Program-made: the position numbers and the translations under genes
The notes under the pieces: model-generated
Database searches by the model: none
What the model was told of the DNA's origin: nothing
What the model saw: only the letters and a program-made list of their open reading frames with translations
Shown: piece after piece, positions 35,044 to 43,779 of the stretch
Numbering within the stretch: position 1 is the stretch's first letter
Layout: the number at the start of each line of letters is the position of its first letter
Assembly (NCBI GenBank): GCA_030704225.1
Contig: CP131915.1
Location: 1,116,001 to 1,180,000, forward strand
DNA: 64,000 nucleotides
Source of the DNA: Kosakonia sp. H02
GTDB lineage: Bacteria > Pseudomonadota > Gammaproteobacteria > Enterobacterales > Enterobacteriaceae
Direction of reading: 5' to 3'

Positions 35044-35901
35044 TTACGCTTCGATAGCGGCGCGCAGTTTTTTCATCGCGTTCTTTTCGAGTTGTCGCAC
35101 ACGTTCGGCGGAAACACCGTAACGGTCGGCGAGCTCCTGTAGCGTGGACTTATTATCTTCGTCCAGCCAGCGGGCACGGATGATTTGTTGGCTACGTTCG
35201 TCGAGACCCTGCATCGCATCAGTCAGCTTGTTGGCCGCTTGCTCTTCCCAGTTATCATCTTCAATGCCGTCGGCAAAGTTAGATGATTTATCCTGCAAGT
35301 AGAGCACCGGTGCCATCGGCTGGCTGTCCTGCGCGTCGTCGTCAGAAGACATATCAAACGTCATGTCCTGTGCCGCCATACGCGACTCCATTTCACGCAC
35401 GTCTTTGCTGGTGACGCCCAGTTCACGGGCAACCATTTCGACTTCGTCCTGGTTGAACCAGCCCAGACGCTGTTTGGCTTTGCGCAGATTAAAGAACAGC
35501 TTACGCTGTGCTTTAGTGGTTGCGACTTTCACGATACGCCAGTTGCGCAGCACATACTCGTGGATCTCAGCTTTGATCCAGTGCACGGCGAAAGAAACCA
35601 GACGTACACCGACTTCAGGGTTGAAGCGACGTACGGCTTTCATCAGGCCGATGTTTCCTTCCTGGATGAGATCTGCCTGCGGCAGACCATAGCCCGAGTA
35701 GTTACGAGCAATATGAACAACAAAGCGCAGGTGAGACAGAATCAGCTTTTTCGCTGCTTCCAGATCGCCCTGGTAATGCAGCTTTTCAGCCAGTGCCCGC
35801 TCTTCATCAGCCGTTAACATCGGCCATGCGTTAGCGGCCCGGATGTAAGATTCCAGGTTACCAACAGGGGCTAAAGCTAAAGTTTGCATTTCTTTGGTCA
35901 T
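35044..35901 (-). CDS. rpoH: Heat-shock sigma factor sigma-32
   Basis: RNA polymerase sigma factor for heat-shock genes. 285 residues (E. coli 284). The RpoH-specific box QRKLFFNLRKAK (about residues 131-142), region 2 (QADLIQEGNIGLMKAV) and region 4.2 (LQELADRYGVSAERVRQLEKNAMKKLRAA) are all visible. In E. coli, translation is controlled by an mRNA thermosensor formed by the start region and codons to about 70; this was not modelled here. Long upstream region with room for several promoters. Confidence 0.98.
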   Translation of the reverse strand: MTKEMQTLALAPVGNLESYIRAANAWPMLTADEERALAEKLHYQGDLEAAKKLILSHLRFVVHIARNYSGYGLPQADLIQEGNIGLMKAVRRFNPEVGVRLVSFAVHWIKAEIHEYVLRNWRIVKVATTKAQRKLFFNLRKAKQRLGWFNQDEVEMVARELGVTSKDVREMESRMAAQDMTFDMSSDDDAQDSQPMAPVLYLQDKSSNFADGIEDDNWEEQAANKLTDAMQGLDERSQQIIRARWLDEDNKSTLQELADRYGVSAERVRQLEKNAMKKLRAAIEA

Positions 35902-36168
35902 TCAAATCCTCTCAATTCACTTTCAGCTGGCGGCGGTCTGTCCCCGTCAGGCAACAAACATGCCAGCGCCTTTGAGCAACGAGAATAGCATTCACTTTTT
36001 TATCAGACAGTGATTTTATCCACAAGTTCCTTGTAGGCTTGTGAATAAATTACGCACAAATTGTGACATAAGGATGATAAACCGGAGCAAGGAATGTCAG
36101 AAGTGATATTACGCTTCCCTGCTACGGGAATACTTCACGTGCAGGGAAGGAGTATATCAGAGATTTTT
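35902..36168 (-). promoter_or_regulatory. rpoH upstream region
   Basis: 267 bp between ftsX and rpoH without any open frame. E. coli has several rpoH promoters here (sigma-70, sigma-E). I can see an AT-rich block at 35990-36070 but did not assign individual promoters. A 9-bp inverted repeat CTTCCCTGC / GCAGGGAAG (36113-36149) just after ftsX is probably its transcription end, although it lacks a T-run. Confidence 0.55.
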
Positions 36169-37227
36169 TTAGTCCGGAGTAAAGTGACGTAAATGTTGCA
36201 CAGTGGCCAGCCAGGCGGCGACCCAGCCAATCATTGAGCACACCAATAACAACAGTAAGCACTCGTCGAACGACAAACCGCTCAGCTCGAACTGCGTACC
36301 AAACACTTTTGCTACGTCCGTTACCGCTGACGAGAGGCGCATCACCAGAATTTCAGACAAAATCAACGACAGAAATGCCCCGGAGAAACCGAGTAACGCG
36401 CCGCCGTAGAGGAACGGACGCAGGATAAACCCATCCGTTGCGCCAATCAGTTTCTGCACGTTGATGGTGTCGCGACGGGCAAAAATACTCAGCCGCACGC
36501 TGTTGCCGATAACCAGGAACACCGCAGCAACCATCAGGACACCAATCATCGCCGATACGCGCCCGACCAGCCCGGTTAGCGACGCCAGACGCGCAAACCA
36601 ACTGTCATCCATGCGCACTTCATCAATCCCCTGAATACGCGTGATGCGATCGCGCAGCGTATTCAATGAATCTGTGCTCTGAAAATCGATTTTCGGCACC
36701 ACAACGGCCACGGCAGGCAGCGGATTTTCTTCCAGCATATCTAACGCACCGCCAAAACCAGACCAGTTACGAAACTCGCCGAGCGCATCTTCGCGGGACA
36801 GGTAATTAACCTTTTCCACTCCCGGCTCGGACTGAAGCTGTCCCACCACCTGTTGCGCGGCGTTATCATCCAGCGCTTTATCAAAATAGACGGTGATTTG
36901 CGGCGACGGATAGTACTGCGAGGCCGCCTGGTTGACGTTTTTGTAAACCATGTAACAAACGCTCGGCAGCGTCAGGGAGATGGCAATCACCATTACCGTC
37001 AGGAACGTCGCCAGCGGTTTGCTTTTCAGATCCTGCAATGCGCCGTGCCAGGCATAGCGCACCTGCTCGTTAAACACATTGGTTTTACGCGAAGGCGCTC
37101 TGGTCGCGGGTTTGTTACGCCGGGGCGCGTTGCGATTGCCATCGCCGCCGGACGAAGCGGGTTTGCGGAATCGGTCGAACTTATTACCGAATCGCCGAAT
37201 ATGATTAAGTGCGTCGCGCTTATTCAC
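36169..37227 (-). CDS. ftsX: Cell division ABC transporter permease-like protein FtsX
   Basis: Polytopic division protein that with FtsE acts at the Z-ring to activate the amidase regulator EnvC for septal peptidoglycan cleavage. I chose the GTG at 37227 (VNKRDALNHIRRFG), giving 352 residues as in E. coli and overlapping ftsE by 8 bp. A 36-codon-upstream ATG at 37242 would add only five residues. The basic N-terminus is followed by the first membrane span near 75-95, a periplasmic loop and three C-terminal spans. Confidence 0.96.
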   Translation of the reverse strand: MNKRDALNHIRRFGNKFDRFRKPASSGGDGNRNAPRRNKPATRAPSRKTNVFNEQVRYAWHGALQDLKSKPLATFLTVMVIAISLTLPSVCYMVYKNVNQAASQYYPSPQITVYFDKALDDNAAQQVVGQLQSEPGVEKVNYLSREDALGEFRNWSGFGGALDMLEENPLPAVAVVVPKIDFQSTDSLNTLRDRITRIQGIDEVRMDDSWFARLASLTGLVGRVSAMIGVLMVAAVFLVIGNSVRLSIFARRDTINVQKLIGATDGFILRPFLYGGALLGFSGAFLSLILSEILVMRLSSAVTDVAKVFGTQFELSGLSFDECLLLLLVCSMIGWVAAWLATVQHLRHFTPD

Positions 37228-37888
37228 TCGCCATGCCTCCATGCAAATGGCCGTCGCTCAGGCTCAACATGCGGTACGAACGACGGGAAATCAGACCCAG
37301 ATCGTGCGTCGCCATCAGCACCGTTACCCCAACGCGGTTAAATTCTTCGAACAGACGTAAGATCCCTTCAGACAAGGCGTCATCCAGGTTACCGGTCGGT
37401 TCATCCGCCAGCAAAACGGCGGGTTTATTCACCACCGCGCGGGCAATGCCAACGCGCTGCTGCTCACCGCCGGAAAGCTGGATCGGGAAGCTTCTCGCTT
37501 TGTCGAGCAGCCCGACTTTATCCAGCGCCGCGGATACGCGACGGCGAATATCATCCCCGCTTGCGCCCGCAATAATCAGCGGGATCGCCACGTTATCAAA
37601 CACCGTGCGATCCATTAACAGATGGTGATCCTGGAAAATCATGCCAATCTGGCGGCGCAAAAACGGCACTTCCCGGTTTTTCAGACGGGAAATATCGTGG
37701 CCGCTGAAAAAGATTTTCCCGGCGCTTGGCCGTTCAATCCCACAGATAAGCTTCAGCAGGGTACTTTTCCCCGCGCCGGAATGCCCGGTCAGAAACGCCA
37801 TCTCGCCCTGTTGCAAGTGGAAAGTCACCCCCTGCAACGCTTGTCTCCCACCGAGATAGGCTTTGCTGACATGTTCAAAGCGAATCAT
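37220..37888 (-). CDS. ftsE: Cell division ATP-binding protein FtsE
   Basis: ABC-type ATPase of the FtsEX complex, 222 residues as in E. coli. Walker A GHSGAGKST near residue 36, signature LSGGEQQRVGIARAVV and Walker B VLLADEPTGNLD are intact. It starts 2 bp after the ftsY stop and overlaps ftsX by 8 bp, so ftsYEX is one operon. Confidence 0.98.
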   Translation of the reverse strand: MIRFEHVSKAYLGGRQALQGVTFHLQQGEMAFLTGHSGAGKSTLLKLICGIERPSAGKIFFSGHDISRLKNREVPFLRRQIGMIFQDHHLLMDRTVFDNVAIPLIIAGASGDDIRRRVSAALDKVGLLDKARSFPIQLSGGEQQRVGIARAVVNKPAVLLADEPTGNLDDALSEGILRLFEEFNRVGVTVLMATHDLGLISRRSYRMLSLSDGHLHGGMASE

Positions 37889-37890
37889 TG

Positions 37891-39264
37891 TTAATCCTCT
37901 CGGGCAAAAAGCGCCTCTATAAAATCGCCCGCGTTAAACGGACGTAAATCCTCAATACGTTCGCCGACACCGATATAGCGGATAGGAATGCCAAACTGAT
38001 CCGCCACCGAGAAAATAACGCCGCCCTTGGCGGTGCCGTCAAGCTTGGTCAGCGTAATGCCGGTTAACCCCACCGCCTCGTGGAACAGTTTGGCCTGGCT
38101 TATCGCATTTTGCCCGGTGCTGGCGTCGATAGTGAGCATCACTTCATGCGGCGCGTTTTCGTCCAGCTTTTTCATCACACGCACGATTTTTTTCAGCTCT
38201 TCCATCAGGTGCGCTTTGTTTTGCAGACGACCTGCGGTGTCAGCAATCAGCACATCCACATTGCGCGCTTTCGCCGCCTGGATAGCATCAAAAATCACCG
38301 AGGCGGAATCCGCGCCGGTATGCTGGGCAATCACCGGAATATCGTTGCGCTGACCCCACACCTGGAGTTGCTCAACCGCCGCCGCACGGAACGTATCGCC
38401 CGCCGCCAGCATCACCGATTTGCCCTGCTGCTCAAATTGACGCGCCAGCTTGCCGATAGTGGTAGTTTTACCCACGCCGTTCACGCCGACCATCAAAATA
38501 ACAAACGGCGTTTTACCTTCAACATTCAGCGGCTCATCGACTTTCGCGAGGATGTCGCTCATCTCATCTTTCAGCAGGCCATACAGCGCTTCGGCGTCAC
38601 GCAACTGCTTGCGGCTTGCACCTTCCGTCAGGTTGGTGATGATTTTGCGCGTAGTTTCCACGCCGACATCCGCAATAAGAAGCTGTTCTTCCAGTTCCTC
38701 GAACAGATCATCGTCGATCTTTTTCCCACGGAACAGACTGATAAATCCGGAACCGAGATTTTCTTTTGTTTTCAGCAGGCTACGTTTCAGGCGCGCAAAG
38801 AAGCCTTCTTTAGTTGGCTTCTCTTGCTCCTGTACGGCCTCGTCCACCGGCACAACGATGACGGCTTCTTCGGCCGCTTCAGCCGCCAGCGCGTCCAGCT
38901 CTTCGTCGCTCAGTGGCGCATCTTCAACAACCTCTTCCACCAGCGGTTCAGCTTCTGCCTGCCACTCTTCTGCGCCGATCTCCTGCTCTGCAACCTCTTC
39001 CGGCAACGGCAGTTCTTCATGCTCAATTGCCACCGGCGTTTCGTCTACAACGGCTTGCGGTTGCGGCGCTTCGTGCGCCAGCTGTTCGCTGACTTCAACC
39101 ACTTCTTCGGCGAATTTTTCGCTGTCGGCGGCAGGTTCAACAACCGGTGTCTCTTCGAGCGGCTGTTCCGTTACTTTCTGCTCTTCGGATTGCGCCTCAT
39201 CGGCCTGCTCTTTCTGCCCGAAGCCCAGCCAGGAAAAAAAGCCACGTTTCTTTTCATTTGCCAT
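37891..39264 (-). CDS. ftsY: Signal recognition particle receptor FtsY
   Basis: SRP receptor GTPase that docks ribosome-SRP complexes at SecYEG. 457 residues (E. coli 497); the acidic, Glu-rich N-terminal A domain (about 15-150) is shorter and of low complexity. The NG domain is intact: G1 GVNGVGKTT, G3 DTAGRLQNK and G4 TKLDGTAKGG. A long antisense open frame over the A domain is a product of codon bias. First gene of ftsYEX. Confidence 0.97.
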   Translation of the reverse strand: MANEKKRGFFSWLGFGQKEQADEAQSEEQKVTEQPLEETPVVEPAADSEKFAEEVVEVSEQLAHEAPQPQAVVDETPVAIEHEELPLPEEVAEQEIGAEEWQAEAEPLVEEVVEDAPLSDEELDALAAEAAEEAVIVVPVDEAVQEQEKPTKEGFFARLKRSLLKTKENLGSGFISLFRGKKIDDDLFEELEEQLLIADVGVETTRKIITNLTEGASRKQLRDAEALYGLLKDEMSDILAKVDEPLNVEGKTPFVILMVGVNGVGKTTTIGKLARQFEQQGKSVMLAAGDTFRAAAVEQLQVWGQRNDIPVIAQHTGADSASVIFDAIQAAKARNVDVLIADTAGRLQNKAHLMEELKKIVRVMKKLDENAPHEVMLTIDASTGQNAISQAKLFHEAVGLTGITLTKLDGTAKGGVIFSVADQFGIPIRYIGVGERIEDLRPFNAGDFIEALFARED

Positions 39265-39454
39265 TGGCGACTACACTCCTCGCTGTTGATTCTATGGCGC
39301 AGCCTGTTCGCTCGACCAGGACTGAAATCATTGGTTAATTAGTCGGATAGTCTACCACTTTCCTGAACTCGCATCACGGCCTGAGGATTAGGGTTTATCG
39401 TGATTCATCAGACCGCTAGAATAGCAGGCCGAAATGAAGAGCAAAGCGAAAACC

Positions 39455-40057
39455 ATGAAGAAACCCAACCGTGCCGCCAGCGGACAGATACGTATTATTG
39501 GCGGGCAGTGGCGGGGCCGCAAATTACCGGTTCCCGACAGCCCAGGCCTGCGCCCAACCACCGATCGCGTGCGCGAAACATTATTCAACTGGCTGGCTCC
39601 GTCAATGGTGGATGCCCATTGTCTTGATTGCTTCGCTGGCAGCGGCGCATTAGGCCTGGAAGCGCTCTCGCGCTACGCCGCCAGCGCCACGTTGCTGGAG
39701 ATGGAACGCAGCGTCGCCCAGCAGTTGCAGCAAAATCTGGCGACGCTAAAAGCCACCAACGCAAAGGTGGTTAACACCAACACGCTGACCTTTTTAGCCA
39801 CAGCGGGAACGCCGCACAATATTGTGTTTATCGATCCACCATTTCGCAAAGGGATGCTGGAAGAGACCGTGCGGTTGCTGGAAAACAACGGCTGGCTCGC
39901 CGATGACGCGCTAGTCTATATAGAAAGCGAAGTAGAAAATGGATTACCGCCCGTGCCTGCGCACTGGCAATTACACCGGGAAAAAGTCGCGGGCCAGGTG
40001 GCGTATCGTCTTTATCACCGCGAAGCACAAGGAGAGAAGCATGCCGCTGTTGATTAA
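39455..40057 (+). CDS. rsmD: 16S rRNA (guanine966-N2)-methyltransferase RsmD
   Basis: Methylates G966 of 16S rRNA using S-adenosylmethionine. 200 residues from the ATG at 39455 (MKKPNRAASGQIRIIGGQWRG), matching the E. coli start. An in-frame ATG at 39434 with a better ribosome site (AGCAGG) would add seven residues and cannot be excluded. SAM motif LDCFAGSGALGLEAL and the catalytic-site DPPF motif are visible. Divergent from ftsY, coupled to yhhL by a 17-bp overlap. Confidence 0.95.
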   Translation: MKKPNRAASGQIRIIGGQWRGRKLPVPDSPGLRPTTDRVRETLFNWLAPSMVDAHCLDCFAGSGALGLEALSRYAASATLLEMERSVAQQLQQNLATLKATNAKVVNTNTLTFLATAGTPHNIVFIDPPFRKGMLEETVRLLENNGWLADDALVYIESEVENGLPPVPAHWQLHREKVAGQVAYRLYHREAQGEKHAAVD

Positions 40058-40316
40058 TTTGGGGCGTCTGATGATGCTCTGCATCTGGGCCTTTCTGATT
40101 CTGAACCTGATTAAACCGTTTCCGCGCCCGTTGAATATTTTCGTCAACGTCGCCCTCGTGTTTACCGTCTTTATGCACGCGTTGCAGGCCACGATGCTCA
40201 AAACCGCGCTGCCGAAAGAGGGGCCGCAAATGACCAAAGCCGAACAGATGCGCATTTTTCTTTTCGGCGTTTTCGAACTTCTGGTCTGGCAAAAGAAGCT
40301 GAAAGCAAAGAAATAA
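40041..40316 (+). CDS. yhhL: DUF1145 family small membrane protein YhhL
   Basis: 91-residue protein of unknown function with two hydrophobic helices (about 3-23 and 32-50) and a basic C-terminus (WQKKLKAKK). Starts at the ATG at 40041 (MPLLINLGRL), which is preceded by a strong AAGGAGAG site inside rsmD. In E. coli yhhL is also joined to rsmD. E. coli yhhM, normally next, is absent here. Confidence 0.88.
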   Translation: MPLLINLGRLMMLCIWAFLILNLIKPFPRPLNIFVNVALVFTVFMHALQATMLKTALPKEGPQMTKAEQMRIFLFGVFELLVWQKKLKAKK

Positions 40317-40346
40317 CGCATTCGGAATAAGCGCAATTACACCTGC

Positions 40347-40379
40347 AAGGGGGAAGATAGCATTGTCATCCCCCTTTTT
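40347..40379 (+). terminator. Terminator of rsmD-yhhL
   Basis: Stem AAGGGGG / CCCCCTT with a 16-base loop followed by TTT on the plus strand, 30 bp after the yhhL stop. Confidence 0.78.
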
Positions 40380-40438
40380 GCGCCACTACACTTGAGAGAA
40401 GAGATTTACGCAAAAATAACAGATACAGGGACTTAATT

Positions 40439-41065
40439 ATGCTGTGGTCATTTATTGCTGTCTGCTTTTCCGGCTGGTTATATGTTGATGCTTCCTACCG
40501 TGGGCCGGTATGGCAACGCTGGGTGTTCAAACCCGTAACCCTTCTGCTCCTGCTGTTACTCGCCTGGCAAGCGCCCATGTTTGATGCCATCAGTTATTTG
40601 GTGCTGGCGGGTCTGTGCGCCTCGCTGTTGGGTGACGCTCTGATGCTTCTGCCACGGCAAAAACTGCTGTATGCCATCGGCGCGTTTTTCCTCGCTCACC
40701 TGCTCTACACCATCTATTTCGCCAGCCAAATGACGCTTACCTTCTTCTGGCCGCTGCCGGTCGTGCTGCTGGTGATTGGCGTGTTGTTACTGGCGGTTAT
40801 CTGGACACGCCTCGAAGAGTTGCGCATGGCGGTCTGTACGTTTGTCGCCATGACATTAGTGATGGTGTGGCTGGCCGGTGAATTGTGGTTCTTCCGCCCG
40901 ACAAGCCAGGCGCTGTCGGCGTTTGTTGGCGCAGTCCTGCTGCTGATTGGCAACATTGTCTGGCTCGGAAGCCACTACCGTAAACGCTTTAGCGCTGATA
41001 ACGCCATTTCCTCCGCCTGCTACTTTGCCGGGCACTTTTTGATCGTCCGTTCGCTGTATATCTAA
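40439..41065 (+). CDS. yhhN: YhhN family (lysoplasmalogenase-like) membrane protein
   Basis: 208-residue inner-membrane protein of the YhhN/TMEM86 family, the length of E. coli YhhN. Seven to eight hydrophobic spans cover the chain. Animal TMEM86B is a lysoplasmalogenase; the bacterial activity is not settled. The stop precedes the zntA promoter by 8 bp. Confidence 0.92.
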   Translation: MLWSFIAVCFSGWLYVDASYRGPVWQRWVFKPVTLLLLLLLAWQAPMFDAISYLVLAGLCASLLGDALMLLPRQKLLYAIGAFFLAHLLYTIYFASQMTLTFFWPLPVVLLVIGVLLLAVIWTRLEELRMAVCTFVAMTLVMVWLAGELWFFRPTSQALSAFVGAVLLLIGNIVWLGSHYRKRFSADNAISSACYFAGHFLIVRSLYI

Positions 41066-41070
41066 AAGGC

Positions 41071-41102
41071 TTGACTCTGGAGCCGACTCCAGAGTGCATA
41101 CT
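41071..41102 (+). promoter_or_regulatory. zntA promoter with ZntR operator
   Basis: -35 TTGACT (41071-41076) and -10 CATACT (41097-41102) are separated by 20 bp, the over-long spacer typical of MerR-type control. Between and over them lies a perfect palindrome of 10-bp arms ACTCTGGAGC-type (41074-41095, centre CG). It is nearly identical to the E. coli ZntR site. Zn-ZntR would untwist the DNA and activate. Confidence 0.93.
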
Positions 41103-41140
41103 CCGGTTAATGAGAAAATTATCATTCACCGGAGTATGCA

Positions 41141-43348
41141 ATGCCTGCACCCGACACGAAAAAAGCGCCGCAATTTGCGGCAATAAAATTGCGCCCGATA
41201 GCGGAAAAACCCGCGCCGTGCTGTGCCGATGAACAGTGTGAGAACACGCCGTCACCGCCGATAGTCGAAACAGGCGAGCGCTTCAGTTGGCAGGTTACTG
41301 GCATGGATTGCGCCGCCTGCGCCCGCAAAGTGGAAAACGCGGTACGCCAGGTAGATGGCGTCGCGCAGGTGCAGGTCGCTTTCGCCACCGAAAAACTGAT
41401 TGTCATTGCGCAAAACGATATACGTGAGCGCGTGGAACATGCCGTGCAGCAAGCGGGTTATCAACTTCGCCATGAAAACAGCACGCCTGAGCCCACCCCT
41501 TCGCGCCTGCGTGAAAACCTGCCGCTTATTTTGCTCATGGTGATGATGGCGCTGAGTTGGGTGCTCGAGCAGTTCAACTATCCCTTCGGTCAGGCGGCGT
41601 TTATCGCCACCACGCTGGTCGGTTTGTGGCCCATCGCCCGCCAGGCGCTGCGGTTAATGAAAAGCGGTAGCTGGTTCGCTATTGAAACGCTGATGAGCGT
41701 GGCGGCTATTGGCGCACTGTTTATTGGTGCCACCGCTGAAGCGGCGATGGTGCTGCTGCTGTTTTTGATTGGCGAGCGCCTGGAAGGCTGGGCTGCCAGC
41801 CGCGCGCGTCGTGGCGTGAGCGCATTAATGGCGCTGAAACCGGATACTGCCACCCGCCTGCGTAACGGTGAGCGTGAAAGCGTTGCCGCAAGCCAACTGC
41901 AACCCGGCGATACCATTGAAGTGCCTGCCGGTGGGCGTTTACCGGCAGATGGCCGCCTGCTGTCACCGTTTGCCAGTTTTGATGAAAGCGCGCTGACCGG
42001 GGAATCCGTGCCGGTCGAGCGCAGCGCGGGCGACAGCGTGCCCGCCGGCGCCACCAGCGTGGATCGTTTAGTCACGCTAAACGTGGTATCAAAACCGGGC
42101 GAAAGCGCCATTGACCGCATCCTGAAGCTGATTGAAGAAGCCGAAGAGCGCCGCGCGCCGATCGAGCGTTTTATCGATCGCTTCAGCCGTCTCTACACCC
42201 CGGCGATCATGGCCGTGGCGCTGCTGGGGGCGGTGGTTCCGCCGTTATTGTTCGCAGAAACCTGGCTGGAGTGGATTTACAAAGGGCTGGCGTTATTGCT
42301 GATTGGCTGCCCGTGCGCGCTGGTGATTTCCACCCCGGCCGCGATCACCTCCGGGCTGGCAGCCGCCGCGCGTCGCGGGGCGCTGATCAAAGGCGGTGCT
42401 GCGCTGGAGCAGCTCGGCAGCATTCAACAGGTAGCATTTGATAAAACCGGCACGCTGACCATCGGTAAACCGCAGATCGCGGCGATCATCCCGCTGGCCG
42501 GTACGGAAGAAGCGGAATTGCTGGCGCTGAGCGCGGCGGTTGAACAAGGTTCAACGCACCCGTTAGCGCTGGCGATTGTGCAGGAAGCCCAGCGTCGCCT
42601 GGTTGTTATCCCACCAGCCGAAGGCCAACGCGCGCTGGCGGGTAAAGGCATTGAGGCACAGATTGATGGGCGCGAAATCCGTATCAGCGCGCCGGAAAAA
42701 TTACCGCCAGGCCTGTTAGGTAGCGCCGTGCTGGCACAGATTAATCAACAGGAGAGCCGCGGCCAGACGGTGGTTGTGGTTCAGCGAGACGGCGAAGTTA
42801 TCGGCACGCTGGCGTTGCAGGACACCCTGCGCGATGACGCGAAAGCGGCGGTGAGTGAACTGCATGCGCTCGGTGTACAGGGCGTGATCCTGACGGGTGA
42901 TAACCCGCGCGCGGCGGCGGCGATTGCCGGTGTTCTGGGGCTGGATTTTCGCGCCGGGCTGCTGCCGGAAGATAAAGTCAATGCCGTGCGCATGCTCAAC
43001 GAGAACGCACCGCTGGCGATGGTGGGCGACGGTATTAACGATGCACCGGCGATGAAAGCCTCGACAATCGGCATTGCAATGGGCAGCGGGACGGATGTCG
43101 CGCTGGAAACCGCCGATGCGGCGTTAACCCACAATCGCCTGACTGGCCTTGGGCAAATGATCCGTCTGGCGCGCGCCACGCGCAGTAACATCCGCCAGAA
43201 CATCGCTATTGCGCTGGGTCTGAAGGCGATTTTTCTGGTGACGACGCTACTGGGAATTACCGGGCTGTGGCTGGCAGTGCTGGCAGATACAGGCGCAACG
43301 GTGCTGGTAACAGCGAACGCGCTGCGCCTGCTACGCAGCAAAGGTTAG
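41141..43348 (+). CDS. zntA: Zn(II)/Cd(II)/Pb(II)-exporting P-type ATPase ZntA
   Basis: P1B-type ATPase that exports Zn, Cd and Pb from the cytoplasm. 735 residues (E. coli 732). An N-terminal CCADEQC cluster precedes the ferredoxin-like metal-binding domain with GMDCAACARKV (about residue 52-62). The membrane metal site CPC in IGCPCALVIS, phosphorylation motif DKTGTLT, HP motif STHPLA and hinge GDGINDAPA are intact. Converges on tusA with 4 bp overlap. Confidence 0.98.
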   Translation: MPAPDTKKAPQFAAIKLRPIAEKPAPCCADEQCENTPSPPIVETGERFSWQVTGMDCAACARKVENAVRQVDGVAQVQVAFATEKLIVIAQNDIRERVEHAVQQAGYQLRHENSTPEPTPSRLRENLPLILLMVMMALSWVLEQFNYPFGQAAFIATTLVGLWPIARQALRLMKSGSWFAIETLMSVAAIGALFIGATAEAAMVLLLFLIGERLEGWAASRARRGVSALMALKPDTATRLRNGERESVAASQLQPGDTIEVPAGGRLPADGRLLSPFASFDESALTGESVPVERSAGDSVPAGATSVDRLVTLNVVSKPGESAIDRILKLIEEAEERRAPIERFIDRFSRLYTPAIMAVALLGAVVPPLLFAETWLEWIYKGLALLLIGCPCALVISTPAAITSGLAAAARRGALIKGGAALEQLGSIQQVAFDKTGTLTIGKPQIAAIIPLAGTEEAELLALSAAVEQGSTHPLALAIVQEAQRRLVVIPPAEGQRALAGKGIEAQIDGREIRISAPEKLPPGLLGSAVLAQINQQESRGQTVVVVQRDGEVIGTLALQDTLRDDAKAAVSELHALGVQGVILTGDNPRAAAAIAGVLGLDFRAGLLPEDKVNAVRMLNENAPLAMVGDGINDAPAMKASTIGIAMGSGTDVALETADAALTHNRLTGLGQMIRLARATRSNIRQNIAIALGLKAIFLVTTLLGITGLWLAVLADTGATVLVTANALRLLRSKG

Positions 43349-43590
43349 TGGGTTTTGCGCACTAAATAGCGATACGGCAGAGATTCCGTTTGCCCGGCCA
43401 CCAGCTCATGTTCCATAAAGCGGCAAAAGCCGGGAATATCGCGGGTGGTTGCCGGATCGTCGGCAATAATCAGCACAGTTTCGCCAATTTGCATATTGCG
43501 CACGGTTTTGCGCACCATCATTACCGGCTCCGGGCAGCGTAAGCCCAGCGCATCAAGCGTATGGTCGGCAGTGGTAAACGGATCGCTCAT
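43345..43590 (-). CDS. tusA: Sulfur carrier protein TusA
   Basis: Receives persulfide sulfur from IscS and passes it to TusBCD for 2-thiouridine in tRNA. 81 residues from the ATG at 43590 (MSDPFTTADHTLDALGLRCPEP), the E. coli length; the ATG two codons earlier is possible. The CPxP motif with active-site Cys is near residue 19. Confidence 0.96.
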   Translation of the reverse strand: MSDPFTTADHTLDALGLRCPEPVMMVRKTVRNMQIGETVLIIADDPATTRDIPGFCRFMEHELVAGQTESLPYRYLVRKTH

Positions 43591-43741
43591 CTTCATCTCG
43601 CAAGGGAAAAAACCGCATTAGTTTACGCTGCCTGATTTAGGGTGCAAGCAAGGTTAACGATTGCGCTAAAATTAGCCATTGCATCCGTGAATGATTGCAG
43701 TATCATGCGGCGGCTTCTGCTAAAGCAGAGCATAAAAAGTA

Positions 43742-43773
43742 CTGGGTTCCCTCACCCCATTTACCAAAAAGGT
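43742..43773 (+). promoter_or_regulatory. preQ1-I riboswitch before yhhQ
   Basis: The 32-nt leader CTGGGTTCCCTCACCCCATT...AAAAAGG follows the small preQ1-I aptamer layout. P1 arm CTGGG pairs with CCCCA, L1 carries TTCCCTCA, the A-rich tail ACCAAAAA lies in the minor groove, and P2 is formed by CCT with AGG. It resembles the Thermoanaerobacter aptamer that starts CUGGGUCGCAGUAACCCC. The pairing AGG is also the Shine-Dalgarno of yhhQ (8 bp before the ATG), so ligand binding would block translation. Confidence 0.8.
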
Positions 43774-43779
43774 CACACT

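Noticed and set aside
38080..39342. 420-codon plus-strand open frame opposite ftsY
   Set aside because: It is a mirror of the Glu-rich low-complexity FtsY domain (giving Phe/Leu-rich peptide), has no ribosome site, and ftsY is certain.
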